Part shown: positions 1 through 11,802 of the stretch, one piece after another
How positions within the stretch are numbered: the stretch's first letter is position 1
How the letters are laid out: every line of letters begins with the position of its first letter
Source: Schoenoplectus triqueter
Taxonomy: Eukaryota; Streptophyta; Magnoliopsida; Poales; Cyperaceae
Length of the DNA stretch: 28,878 nt
Assembly: GCA_964058805.1 (NCBI GenBank)
Contig: CAXKVV010000105.1
Location: 1 to 28,878, forward strand
Reading direction: 5' to 3'
Program-made: the position numbers and the translations under genes
The notes under the pieces: model-generated
What the model saw: the letters and a program-made list of their open reading frames with translations, nothing else
What the model was told of the DNA's origin: nothing
Databases searched by the model: none

Positions 1-1247
1 ATAAATTTGTGTGATCAACTTTTCAATATGAAACTTCTACGGCACTAATTTCACACAAACATCACTCAAATTCTTTAAAAACAACAATTTAAACCAGCGG
101 TAAGCATTTTTTTAATATTCTTGGCCCCATTTCTACCTATAAATTATTAAAAATTCACATAAGTGCCCCTATTATTGTATATTATGAGTTCATCAAACCA
201 ATACTTAAATATCAACCTCCTACCATACTAATTTCGTAGAAAATATAACTCGAATTCATTATAAATAGCAGTTTCAGCTGCAGTATGACTTTTTATTAAT
301 TTTTGGCCCTGTTTCAGCACTTAAATCCGTGCAAAATTGTGTAATTTTACTATGTCTTCATCTTATTTACTCATCAATATGAAACTTCTATGACCCAAAT
401 TTTACAAAAAAAAATCAGTCTCAAATTAATGAAAACAACAGTTTAAACAAGTTATTTATATTTTTAATCATTGATGTTCTAATTTCTACACATAAATTTG
501 TGTAAAGACATACGAATGCTTCTAATAATGTATATTATAAGTTTATCTAGTTACCTCATTATTATGAAGCTTCTATGATACAAATTTAGCATAAAACTTA
601 AGTTCAGCAAAAAGAACCAGTTATTTGTGTTTTTTAATCATTTCAGTCTTCATTTCTAATCTTAAATTAGTGCCATTTCGTACAAATCCTACAAATATTA
701 TCAATTATAAGTTCATTTGATTAACTCTTTCAGATGAAGCTTCTATGACACTTATATTGCACCTAACTGAACTCAAATTTAACAAAAACTGCTATTAAAA
801 AAAGTTGTTTGCTCTTTTAATCATTTTTTCCTCATTTGTACATATAAGTGCAAATTCATAAATTTTCTCCTAATAATTTTTATGATAAGTTTATCTAATT
901 TGATGTTCAATATAAATATTTTACGACACTAATTTCGAGCAAAACATAACTTAAATTAATAAAAAAATGCATTTAAAATATTTTTTGCGTTTGTTTTATC
1001 ATGTTGGCATCATTTTTACATAAATATCTATGAAAATTCGTAAAAGTTCTCCTAATAACGTTTATTATGTGTGTATCTAATCAACTCAGATTATACAACA
1101 CTAATATCGCCCAAAACATACGACCAATTCATTAAAAATGCAGCTTAGTTTGCATTTTTATTAATGTTTGGTCTTATTTCTGCATATAAATTTGATAGAA
1201 TTCATGATAATGTCTTTTATAAGTTTGTGTGATTAACTATTCAACAT

Positions 1248-2159
1248 GAAACTACTACAACACTAATTTCACACAAAATATCACTCAAATTCTTTAAAAA
1301 CAGCAATTTAAATCAACGGTAAGCGTTTTTAATCATTGATGGTCTAATTTCTACATATAAATTTATGTAAAGACATACAAATGCTTCTAATAATGTATAT
1401 TATAAGTGTATCTAGTTGCCTCTTTATTATGAAGCTTCTATGATACAAATTTAGCATAAAATGTAACTAAAATTCCACACAAAAAAAGTAGTTTGAGCCA
1501 GCTGTTTGTGTTTTTTAATCATTTCAGTCCTCATTTTTAATCATAAAACAGTGCTGGTTCATACAAATCCTGGAAATATTGTCTATTATAAGTTTATTTA
1601 ATTAACTCTTTCAGATGAAAGTTCTACGACACTTATATTACACATAACTGAACTCAAATTTAACAAAAACTGCAGTTTAAATAAGTCATTTTCTTATTTA
1701 ATCATTTTTTTCCTGATTTGAACATATAAATTCGTTCAAATTCATAAACTTGCTACTAATAATTTCTATGATAAGTTTATCTAATTTGACATTCAATATA
1801 AATATTTTATGACTCTAATTTTGAGCAAAATATAACTCAAATTAATAAAAAATGAATTTTAAATAATTGTTTGCGTTTGTTTTATCATTTTGGTCTCATT
1901 TTTACATAACTATTTGCAAAAAATTCGTAAAAGTTCTCAAAATAATGTTTATTATATGTGTATCTAATCAACTCTTTAAAATAAAGATTATACAACACTA
2001 ATTTCGCCCAAAATATGCAACAAATTCATTAAAAATGCAGCTTACTTTGCATTTTTATTAATGTTTGGCTTCATTTCTGCATATATAAATTTGATAAAAT
2101 TTATGTTAATGAACCTAATAATGTCTTTTATAAGTTTGTGTGATCAAACTATTCAACAT
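1248..2159. repeat. HOR unit lacking two monomers (A-D-E-F-G)
   Basis: This 912-bp unit passes from an A subunit (core at 1248) through a linker that already carries C-type sequence (AATCATTGATGGTCTAATTTC) straight into D (core at 1431). E, F and G follow at about 1617, 1799 and 1983. The B monomer and most of C are missing, so the unit is about 330 bp shorter than its neighbours. The junction lies within homologous sequence, as expected from unequal recombination between monomers. Confidence 0.8.
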
Positions 2160-3004
2160 GAAACTTCTACTATACTAATTTCACACAAAACACCACTCAT
2201 TTTTTTTTAAATAGCAATTTAAACCAGCGTTTTTAAATATTTTTGGTCCCATTTCTATCTATAAATTATTAAAAATTCACATAAATGCTCCTATTAATGT
2301 CTATTACAAGTCCGTCGAATCGACACTCAAATATCAAATTTCTACTATACTAAACAACAGTTTCAGCTGCTATATGAGTTTTTATTAGTTTTTGGCCCCA
2401 GTTTCAGCTGTTTTATGATACACATTTAGCACAAAAATTGACTCAAATTGAACAAATAAAGTAGTTTTAACCGGCTATTTGCATTTTTTATTCATTTCCA
2501 CCCTCATTTCTAATCATAAATTAGTGCCATTTCATACAAATCCTACAAATATTGTCTATTATAAGTTTATTTAATTAACTCTATCAAATGGAGCTTCTAC
2601 GCCACTTATACTGCATATAACTAAACTCAAATTTAAAGAAAACTGCAGTTTAAATAAGTTATTTGCTTTTTTAATCATTTTTTCATCATTTGTACATATA
2701 AATTCGTGCAAATTCGTAAAATTTCTTCTAATAATTTCTATGATAATTTTACCTAATTTGATATTCAATATAAAACTTTCATGACACTAATTTCGAGCAA
2801 AGTATAACTCAAATTAATAAAATAAAAATGCATTTTAAATAACCCTAATTTTGCTCAAAACATACCACAAATTCATTAAAAAATGCAGCTTTGTTTTAGT
2901 TTTTTATTAATGTTTGGCCTCGTTTCATTACATAAATTTGTTAAAATTTATGTTATGAATCTAATGTTGTCTATTATAAGTTAATGTGATCAATTATTCA
3001 ACAT
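2160..3004. repeat. HOR unit with two internal deletions
   Basis: This 845-bp unit is A-B-(D)-E-F-(G). Subunit B at 2335 is fused to D: CAGTTTCAGCTG is followed by a TTTTATGATACA block of D type at about 2411, only some 76 bp later instead of about 350. Near 2835-2850 the F monomer runs directly into the second half of G (CCCTAATTTTGCTCAAAACA). Both losses lie between homologous blocks. Confidence 0.78.
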
Positions 3005-6000
3005 GAAACCTCTACGATCCTAATTTCATACAAAATATCACTCGATTTCTTTAAAAACAGCAATACCAGAGGCAAGCGTTTTTCAATATTTTCGGCCCCA
3101 TTTTTACCTATAAATTATTAAAAAAATTACATAAATGCTCCTAGTAATATCTATTATAAGTTCATTGAATCAATACTAAAATATCAACCTTCTACCATAC
3201 TAATTTCGTAGAAACTAACTCAAATTAATTATAAACAGCAGTTTCAGTTCTGTGTGAGTTTTTATTAATTTTTGGCCACGTTTCTGCACATAAATCCGTG
3301 CAAAATAGTGTAAATTTTTGAAATAATGTTTATTATGGATCTTTCTTATTTAATCTTCAATATGAAATTTCTACGACCCTAATTTCACACAAAACTAGTC
3401 TCAAATTAATGAAAACTGTAATTTAAATAAATTGTTTGCATTTTTAATAATTAAAGGCCTAATTTCTACGCATAAAATTATGTAAAGACATACAAATACT
3501 TCTATTAATGTATGTAATAATTTGTCAAGTTACCTCTTTATTATAACTTCTATGATACAAATTTAGCATAAAACTTAACTCAAATTCAAAAAAATAGCTT
3601 GAACCAGCTGTTTGCATTTTTTTTATTATTTCCGCCCTCATTTCTAATCATAAATTAGTGTCATTTCGTACAAATCCTCCAAATATGGTCTATTACAACT
3701 CTATGTAATTAACTCTTTCATATGAACGACACTTATGTTGCACATAACTAAACTCAAATTCAATAAAAACTGTAGTTTAAATAAGTTATTTACTTTTCTA
3801 ATCATTTCCCCTCATTTGACCATAAAATTCGTGCAAATTCGTAATATTTCTCCTAATAATGTCTATAACAAGTTTTCTTATTTTATATTCAATATAAAAC
3901 TTCTATGACACTAATTTTGTGCAAAACATAACTGAAATTAATAAAAAATGTATATTCAACAATTGTTTGTGTTTGTTTTATCATTTTGACCTCATTTTTA
4001 CATAAATATTTCTTGAAATTCGTAAAATTCTCCTTATATTGTTTACTATGACTGTATCTAATCACCTCTTTCAAATTAAGATTCCACAACACTAATTTCA
4101 CTCAAAACATACCACAAATTCAAAAAAAAAAAGTAGCTTAGTTTGCGTTTTTAGTAATGTTTAGCCTCGTCTCTGCACATAAATCAATTATAAAATTTAT
4201 GTTAATGCACCTAATAAGTTTGTGTGATCAACTATTCAATATGAAATTTCTACGACATTGATTTCACACAAAATATCACTCAAATTCTTTAAAAACAACA
4301 ATTTAAAACCAGCGGTATGCATTTTTAAATATTTTTGGCCTCATTTCTACCTATAAATTATTAATAATTCACATAAATACTCCTATTAATGTCTATTATA
4401 AGTTCGTCAAATCAACACTTAAATATTAACCTTCTACCATACTAATTTCGTAGAAAACATAACTCAAATTCAATATAAACAACAGTTTCAGCTGCTGTAT
4501 GAATTTTTATTAATTTTTGGTCCCGTTTCTGCACATAAATCCATGCAAAATCATGTAATTTTTTGGTAATAATTGCTATTACGGCTCTATCTTATTTACT
4601 CCTCAGTATGAAACTTCTACTACCCTAATTCCGCACAAAATGAGTCTCAAGTTAATGAAAACAACAGCTTAAACAAGTTATTTGTGTTTTTAATCATTGA
4701 TGTTCTATTTCTACACATAAATTTATGTAAAGACATACAAATACTTTTAATAATATATATTATAAATTTATCTTATTACCTCTTTATTATGAAGCTTCTA
4801 CGATACAAATTTAGCACAAAACTTGTCTCACATTCAACAAAAAAATGTAGTTTGAACTAGCTGTTGGCCTTTTTAATCATTTCGTCCCTCATTTCTAATC
4901 ATAAATTTGTGTCATTTCGTACAAATCCACCAAATATTATCTATTATAGGTTTATATAATTAAATCTTTCATATGAAGCTTTTGCGATACTTATATTCAA
5001 CATAACTGAAATCAAATTTAACAAAATCTGCAGTTTAAACAAGTTATTTATTTATTTTTATTCATTTCATACTCATTTAATAAATCCTTGCAAATTCGTA
5101 AAGTTTCTCAGAATAATGTCGATGATAAGTTTATCTGATTTGATATCTAATATAAACTTTTATGATACTAATTTTGAGCAAAACATAGCTCAAATTATTA
5201 AAGAAATGCAATTTTATTTTAATTTTTCTTTTTATAGTTACTTTGGCCTCATTTTACATAAATACTAGTGAAAATTGTAAAAATTCTCCACATAATGTTT
5301 ATTACAAGTGTATCTAATCACTCATCGAAATGAAGGCTTTATAACATTAAATTCGCTAAAAACATACCACAAATTCATTAAAAGTGCAGCTTAGTTTGCG
5401 TTTTTATTAATTTTTGGTCTCATTAACAAATTTATGTATGCAGCTAATAATATCTACTATAAGTTTGTGTGATCAACTATTCAATATGAAATTTTTATAA
5501 CACTAATTTTGCACAAAACATCACTCAAATTCTTTAAAAACAGCAATTTAATCCAGCAGTATGCGTTTTTAAGTATTTTTTTGCCACATTTCTACCTATA
5601 GATTATTAAAAATTAATATAGATGCTTCTATTAATGTCTTTTACAAGTTTAATCAAATCAACACTTAAATATGAACCTTCTACCATACTAATTTCATAGA
5701 AAATATGACTCAAATTCATTATAAACAGTAGTTTCAGCTGTAGTATGAGTTTTTTTTAATATTTGGCCCTATTTCTGCACTTAATTCCGTACAAAATTGT
5801 GTAAAATTTTGAAATAATGTCTATTATGACTCTATCTTATTTATTCATCAATATGAAACTTCTATGACTGTAATTTCACACAAAACTAGTCTCAAATTAA
5901 TGAAAACTGCAGTTTAAACAAGTTGTTTGCATTTGTAATCATCGATGGTTTAATTTCTACACATAAATTTATGTAAAGACATACAAATACCTCTAATAAT

Positions 6001-7136
6001 ATATACTATAAATTTATCTATTTACTGTTTATTATGAAGCCTCTATGATACAAATTTAGCTTAAAACTTAACACAAATTCCACAAAAAAATTAGTTTGAA
6101 CCGGCAGTTTGCCTTTTTTTAATCATTTCGGCCCTCATTTCCAATCATATATTAGTGTCATTTCGTACAAGTCCCAAAATTGTCTATTATAAGTTTATAT
6201 AATTAACTATTTCACATGAACCTTGGATGATACTTATATTGCACATAACTGAACTCAAATTTAACAAAAACTGCAGTTTAAAAAATATATTTGCTTTTTA
6301 AATCATTTTTTCCTCATATGTACATATAAATTCATGCAAATTCTTAAAATTTCTCCTAATAATATCTATGATAAGTTTATCTAATTTGATTTTCAATATA
6401 AAACTTCTATGACACTAATTTCGAGCAATACATAACTCAAATAATAAAAAAATGCATTTTAAACAATTTTGTTTGCATTTTTTTTATTATTTTGACCTCA
6501 TTTTTACATAAATATTTGTGAAAATTAGTAAGAATTCTTCTAATAATATTTATTATGAGTGTATCTAATCATCTCTTTAAAATTAATATTTTATAACACT
6601 AATTTCGCTCAAATCATACCATAAATTCATTAAAAGTGCAGGTCAGTTTGCATTTTTATTAATGTTACGCCTAGTTTTTCAGCATAAATTTTTGGAGATT
6701 TATGTTAATGCATATAATAATATCTCTAATAAATTTGTGTGATCAACTTTTCAATATGAAACTTCTACGGCACTAATTTCACACAAACATCACTCAAATT
6801 CTTTAAAAACAACAATTTAAACCAGCGGTAAGCATTTTTTTAATATTCTTGGCCCCATTTCTACCTATAAATTATTAAAAATTCACATAAGTGCCCCTAT
6901 TATTGTATATTATGAGTTCATCAAACCAATACTTAAATATCAACCTCCTACCATACTAATTTCGTAGAAAATATAACTCGAATTCATTATAAATAGCAGT
7001 TTCAGCTGCAGTATGACTTTTTATTAATTTTTGGCCCTGTTTCAGCACTTAAATCCGTGCAAAATTGTGTAATTTTACTATGTCTTCATCTTATTTACTC
7101 ATCAATATGAAACTTCTACGACCCAAATTTTACAAA

Positions 7137-7229
7137 AATGTATATTATAAGTTTATCGAGTTACCTCTTTACTCATCAATATGAAACTTCTAATAATGTA
7201 TATTATAAGTTTATCGAGTTACCTCTTTA
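7137..7229 (+). repeat. 58-bp local duplication with patchwork junction in satellite
   Basis: A 35-bp D-type block starting AATGTATATTATAAG occurs at 7137-7171 and again at 7195-7229. The two copies are separated by a C-type fragment (CTCATCAATATGAAACTTC). The order C-D-C-D inside one monomer length is not part of the normal HOR. The left junction falls in a poly-A run, exactly where a near-identical 410-bp copy of positions 1-410 ends. Confidence 0.85.
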
Positions 7230-7308
7230 TTATGAAGCTTCTATCACATAAATTTAGCTTAAAACATTACTCAAATTCAACAAAAAAAAGTTTAAACCAG
7301 CTGTTTGC

Positions 7309-7373
7309 GAGCCCGGTGGAAAGGTTTTCATCTACCCTTGGTCAATGACTAACATCCTCGCCTTGGCTTCCAA
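7309..7373. other. Non-satellite insert of about 65 bp inside a D monomer
   Basis: The D consensus reads CTGTTTGCG directly followed by TTTTTTAATCATTTC. Here the two halves are separated by about 65 bp that begin GAGCCCGGTGGAAAGG and end GCCTTGGCTTCCAAC. The insert is clearly richer in G+C than the array and has no counterpart elsewhere in the window. One + frame is open right through it (Glu-Pro-Gly-Gly-Lys-Val-Phe at its start), so it could be a scrap of coding DNA, but I do not recognise it. No target duplication is visible; it looks like filler DNA. Confidence 0.75.
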
Positions 7374-7461
7374 CTTTTTAATCATCTCTGTCATCATTTC
7401 TAAGCATAAATTAGTGCCATTTCATACTAATCCTACGAATATTGTCTATATTATTTAATTA

Positions 7462-7503
7462 ATTCTTTCAAATGAAGCTTTTATTCTTTCAAATGAAGCT
7501 TTT
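7462..7503 (+). repeat. Perfect 21-bp tandem duplication
   Basis: The block starting ATTCTTTCAAATGAAGC at 7462-7482 is repeated exactly at 7483-7503, within the E monomer just right of the foreign insert. Other E monomers carry this block once. Confidence 0.9.
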
Positions 7504-9436
7504 ACGACAGTTATATTGCACATAACTAAACTCAAATTTAACAAAAACTATAGTTTAAATAAGTTATTTGATTTTTTAATCATTTTTCCTCATTTATACT
7601 TATATAATTCGTATAAATTCATAATATTTCTTCTAATAATTTCTTTGATAAGTTTGTCTAATTTGATATTCAATATAAAATATTCATGACACTAACTTCG
7701 AGCATAACATAACTAAAGTTAATAAAAAAGCATTTCAAATAATTGTTTGCGTTTGTTTTCTCATTTGGCCTAATTTTTACATAAATATTTGTGAAAATTT
7801 GTAAAAGTTCTCCTAATAATATTTATTATGAGTGTATTTAATCATCTCTTTAATATGAAGATTCTAAAACACTAATTTTGCTCAAAACATACAATAAAAT
7901 CACTAAAAATGCAGCTTAGTTTGTGTTTTTATTTATGTTTGGCCTCGTTTCTTTACACAATTTTTTTAAAATTTATGTTCATAAACCTAATAATATCTAT
8001 TATAAGTTTGTGTGATCAACTATTCAACACGAAACTTCTACGATCCCAATTTCACACAAAACACCACTCAAATTCTTTAAAAACAGCAATTTAAACCAGC
8101 ATCAAGCATTTTTCAATATTTTCGGCCCCATTTCTGCCTAAAAATTCATATAAATACTCCTATTAATGTCTAATACAAGTTCAATGAATCAACATTTAAA
8201 AATCAACCTTCTACCGTACTAATTTTGTAGAAAACATAACTCAAATTAATTATAAAACAGCAATTTCAGCTGCTGTGTGAGTTTTTATTTTTTTTGGCCC
8301 TATTTAAATTTGTGAAAAATTGAGTAACTTTTGTAATAATTTCTATAATGGCTCTATCTTAATTACTCATCAATATAAAATTTCTAAGACCCTAATTTCA
8401 CATAAAAACTTATCTCAAATTAATGAAAACTGCAGTTAAACAAGTTATTTGCGTTTTTAATAATTGAAGATCTAATTTCTACATATTAAATTATGTAACG
8501 TCATACGAATACTTCTATTATTGCATGTAATAATTTGTAAGTTAACTCTTTACTATGAAACTCCTATGATAAAAATTTTGCACAAAATTTTACTCAAATT
8601 CAACAAAAAAATAGTTTGAACCGGCTATTTATGTTTTTTAATCATTTCTGCCATCATTTCTAATCATAAATTAGTGTCTATTATAACTTCATGTAATTAA
8701 CTCTTTCATATGAAACTTCTACAACATTTATATTGCACGTAACTGAACTCAAATTTAACAAAAACAGTAATTTAAATAAATTATTTACTTTTTAATTATT
8801 TTTTTCTCATTTGCCCATATAAATTCGTGCAAATTCATAATATTTCTTGTATTAATGTCTATGACAAGTTTTCTAATTTTATATTCAATATAAAAATTCT
8901 ATGATACTAATTGCAACCAAAACATAATTCAATTAATAACAAATACATTTTCAACAAATGTTTGCGTTTGTTTTATAATTTTAGCCTCATTTTCACATAT
9001 ATATTATTAAAAATTCATAAAAATTATCCGAGGAACGTTTATTATGACTGTATCTATTCACCTCTTTAAGATGAAGATTCTACAACACTAATTTTGCTCA
9101 AATTATACCACAAATTCATTAAAAATGCAGCTTAGTTTGTGTTTTTAGTAATGTTTTGCCTCATTTCTGCACATAAATCTATTGAAATTTATGTGTAATG
9201 CTCTTAATAATGTATATTATAAGTTTTTGTGATCAACTGTTGAATACGAAACTTCTACGACACTAATTTCACATAAAACATCACTCAAAATCTTTAAAAC
9301 AAAATTTAACTAGCGGTAAACTTTTTAACATTTTTGGCCCATTTCTACCTATAAATTATTAAAAATTCACATAAAAGCTCTAATTAATGTCTATTACAGG
9401 TTCATGGAATCAACACTTAAATATCAACCTTCTAAC

Positions 9437-10487
9437 ACTTAAATCTGACTTATATTAATCAATATTAAGATTTTAATTGTGAGGTATTAAGATGAGAAAA
9501 AATAGATATAAAGATTTGATCCTAGGAGTGTTCGATAAATATTTTTGAATTATATATTATTCAAAGCTAAGAATATGATTGATATTAGGACTTAAATGAT
9601 AGTTTTGATATTTATTTTGTTATAACTACCCACATTACTGATTTTTCTGTCTTTCTAAATGAAGAGCCGCTATTATTTAGTGAGGTCAGGTGGTTATTTC
9701 TATCTTTGTATAAAAATAAACATTGCCTCCTTGTTGTTGTCAATTTATTTAAGATACAAATTAAATTATAAAAATGGACATTAGATCCTTGTTGTTGTCT
9801 TAATCTTGAAGGAGCTCGTTGTTTGCCTCATTCATCATGAGAAGAACATTATTTATCTGACAAGGCTTGACCAAATCAGGACCCTTGCCCACGTCTTTTA
9901 GATACCTGACTATATTGAGACTTTAAGTTCATATATTTTATAACTTAAGAATATAATTATTAAGACTTCGCATGGTAATAATAAGACTTTGGTGCATGTA
10001 TATTAAGACTTAAGGCAGACGCCAAAACATTAATCATAAGCTTTATCATCTCTATCTGAATATTATAATTTTATATTATTAATAATAAGATATTGTATAA
10101 TAGATAAATAGATTTAAACTGTTAGTATTTGATGACACTTGTGTTATTTGTATTAAGACTTCTTATATATGATATAAAGCTTTAATTAGTATATAGTTAA
10201 GACATAAAATTATAGATAATAGGACTTTTATATATCTTATTAGTTGTTGATATATATAATTTTTGTAGGTTTGGTTCTTCAAACATACAAAGATGAAGAA
10301 TGCAATGAAATTCAGCGATTATATACTGAGAGATTTAGATTGAAAGTTGCATATTACTTGAAAAAGAGAAAATTTTAGATGTGTCCTTGTTACTGAATGT
10401 TGGATGTAATGGTTAAATGTTGAATATAATAATTTTCTTACTAAAGACATACATAAATACTGAATGTTAGATGTAATGGTTAAATAT
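9437..10487. other. AT-rich spacer beside the satellite, no gene recognised
   Basis: The satellite pattern ends abruptly at about 9436. The following kilobase is rich in short words such as TATTAAGAT and TTAAGACTT but has no clean period. Positions 9690-9930 are less AT-rich. On the minus strand about 9792-9928 stays open for roughly 45 codons (containing Met-Met-Asn-Glu-Ala-Asn-Asn-Glu-Leu-Leu), without a recognisable family; it may be a transposon gene scrap. A direct repeat beginning ACTGAATGTT and containing GATGTAATGGTTAAAT lies at about 10392 and 10459. No gene can be supported. Confidence 0.6.
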
Positions 10488-11345
10488 TTTATATTTAGTA
10501 TTAAGATATTTTTATAATGAATATAAAGATTTATAAGTGATGATATTAAGATAACTATACATATAAATGAAGACAAGTGCACAGACAAAGAAATTCGTTC
10601 AATAGATATTAAAAAATATTTTAACAACTATTAAGAGTAAAACTATTAGTTATAGAGAGTTCACAGTTTATAGAGAATTATAATATTTTTTATTTTTAAG
10701 TTTGAATGATTATTATGTGATATATTAATATTTATTTGAATGATTGATATATTAAGATGTCTATACTTGATATTAAGATTTTTTAATGGTAGGTATAACA
10801 ATTTGTATATGATGATATTTAGATAGATATACAGACGAATGAAGATAATTATACAAAAAAAATATTGTTCAAAAGATATTAAAATATATTTTAATAACTA
10901 TTAGTTATGAAGATTTTAAAGTTTATAAGAGTTGTAATATTTTTTATTTTGAGTTTGAATAATTGTTATATGGTATACTAATATTTATTTGAATGATTGA
11001 TATATTAAGATGTTTTATATTTGGTATTAAGATTTTTTTATGGTAGATATAAAGATTTATAAGTGATGATATTTAGATAGATATGCAGACAAAAAAATTA
11101 ATTCAATAAATATTAAGATATATATTAACAACTATTACGAGTATGACTATTAATTATAGAAAGTTTAAAGTTTATAGAAAGTTATAATATATATATATAT
11201 TTGATTTCGAATGATTGCTATATAATCTACAAATATTTGTTTGAATGATTGATATATTAAGATATTTTATATTTGGTATTAAAACTTTTCATGGTAGATA
11301 TAAAGATTTGCAAGTAATGATATTAAGAGTCAAAGTAAATATTAA
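10488..11345. repeat. Tandem repeat with period of about 252 bp
   Basis: The block ATGATTGATATATTAAGAT recurs at about 10740, 10993 and 11245, giving periods of 253 and 252 bp. Each copy holds the same order of words: a TATTAAGAT-rich start, TATAAAGATTTATAAGTGAT, TTCAATAGATATTAAGATAT, AACTATTA, and TTTATAGAAAGTTATAATAT. There are about three full copies (10488-10739, 10740-10992, 10993-11244) and a partial fourth. A stray piece of the second half recurs at about 11515-11560. The copies differ by point changes and small indels, so the array is not very young. It is unrelated to the 175-bp satellite. Confidence 0.82.
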
Positions 11346-11802
11346 TATTTCAGATCATTGATATTAAAATTTTAGTTAGTACTTATGAATGACTATTTTA
11401 TAACGTATGAGTATTTATTTTTCTTTAAGAGATTTGAGTATTAAGATTAAATTATTAAGAGAAAATTGACTATTGAGACAAAAGAAAATAGATTTGCAGA
11501 TAATTTTTTTTTTGTTCAATAGATATTAAGATATATTTTAATAACTATTAAGAATATAGTTGTTAGATATAAAGACATTGCGATTTAGGACAAATCATAT
11601 TTCAGAATGTGGAATGTATTCAGCAACTATTTCATCACGTGGTCAATGTATTTCAGTTGGAGTATTTGATGGAGTACTAAGATTGAGTACAATTATTAGA
11701 TTCCTTTCCAATATATTATTCAGTGTCATAGTGCAGTTGTCAGCTGCACAGTTGATAGGCCTCAATTGCATAAACTTTTTATTAGGGTTAATCTCACGAA
11801 TC
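11346..11802. other. AT-rich flank left of the retrotransposon
   Basis: This stretch holds a degenerate piece of the 252-bp repeat up to about 11580. From 11580 to about 11740 it is less AT-rich and stays open on the + strand (about 60 codons, with a Cys at two places and Gly-Val-Phe-Asp-Gly near the middle). The frame continues into the LTR, which argues against a real short gene. I do not recognise a family and do not call a gene. Confidence 0.5.

Larger units (their letters stand above)
1..9436. repeat. Centromere-like satellite array with seven-monomer higher-order repeat
   Basis: AT-rich monomers of about 160-185 bp follow each other head to tail. They share blocks such as CTATTATAAGTTTAT, ATGAAACTTCTACGACACTA and ACTCAAATT. 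Seven monomer types recur in fixed order: A (GTGTGATCAACTATTCAA), B (ATATCAACCTTCTACCATAC, then CAGCTGC), C (CTTATTTACTCATCAATATG), D (TTACCTCTTTATTATGAAGC), E (TTAATTAACTCTTTCA), F (AATTTGATATTCAATATAAA) and G (CTAATCAACTCTTTAAAATG, then GCAGCTTAGTTTGC). The GAAACTTCTA core of subunit A, or its equivalent, starts at 30, 1248, 2160, 3005, 4243, 5488, 6758, 8031 and 9248. Spacings are therefore 1218, 912, 845, 1238, 1245, 1270, 1273 and 1217 bp. The array continues beyond the left edge and stops at about 9436 inside a B subunit. Nucleosome-length monomers in a HOR are typical of centromeric satellites; a centromeric location is inferred, not shown. Confidence 0.93.

Noticed and set aside
2571..4101. 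Short minus-strand open frames in the satellite (2571-2768, 3889-4101)
   Set aside because: They run across monomer boundaries, are made of satellite sequence, and are not conserved in the other HOR units.
7909..8094. 61-codon + strand open frame in the satellite
   Set aside because: It spans the G-A junction of one HOR unit; the other units have stops at the same places.
10319..10627. 102-codon minus-strand open frame
   Set aside because: It overlaps the 252-bp tandem repeat, has low-complexity AT-driven composition, and shows no domain.
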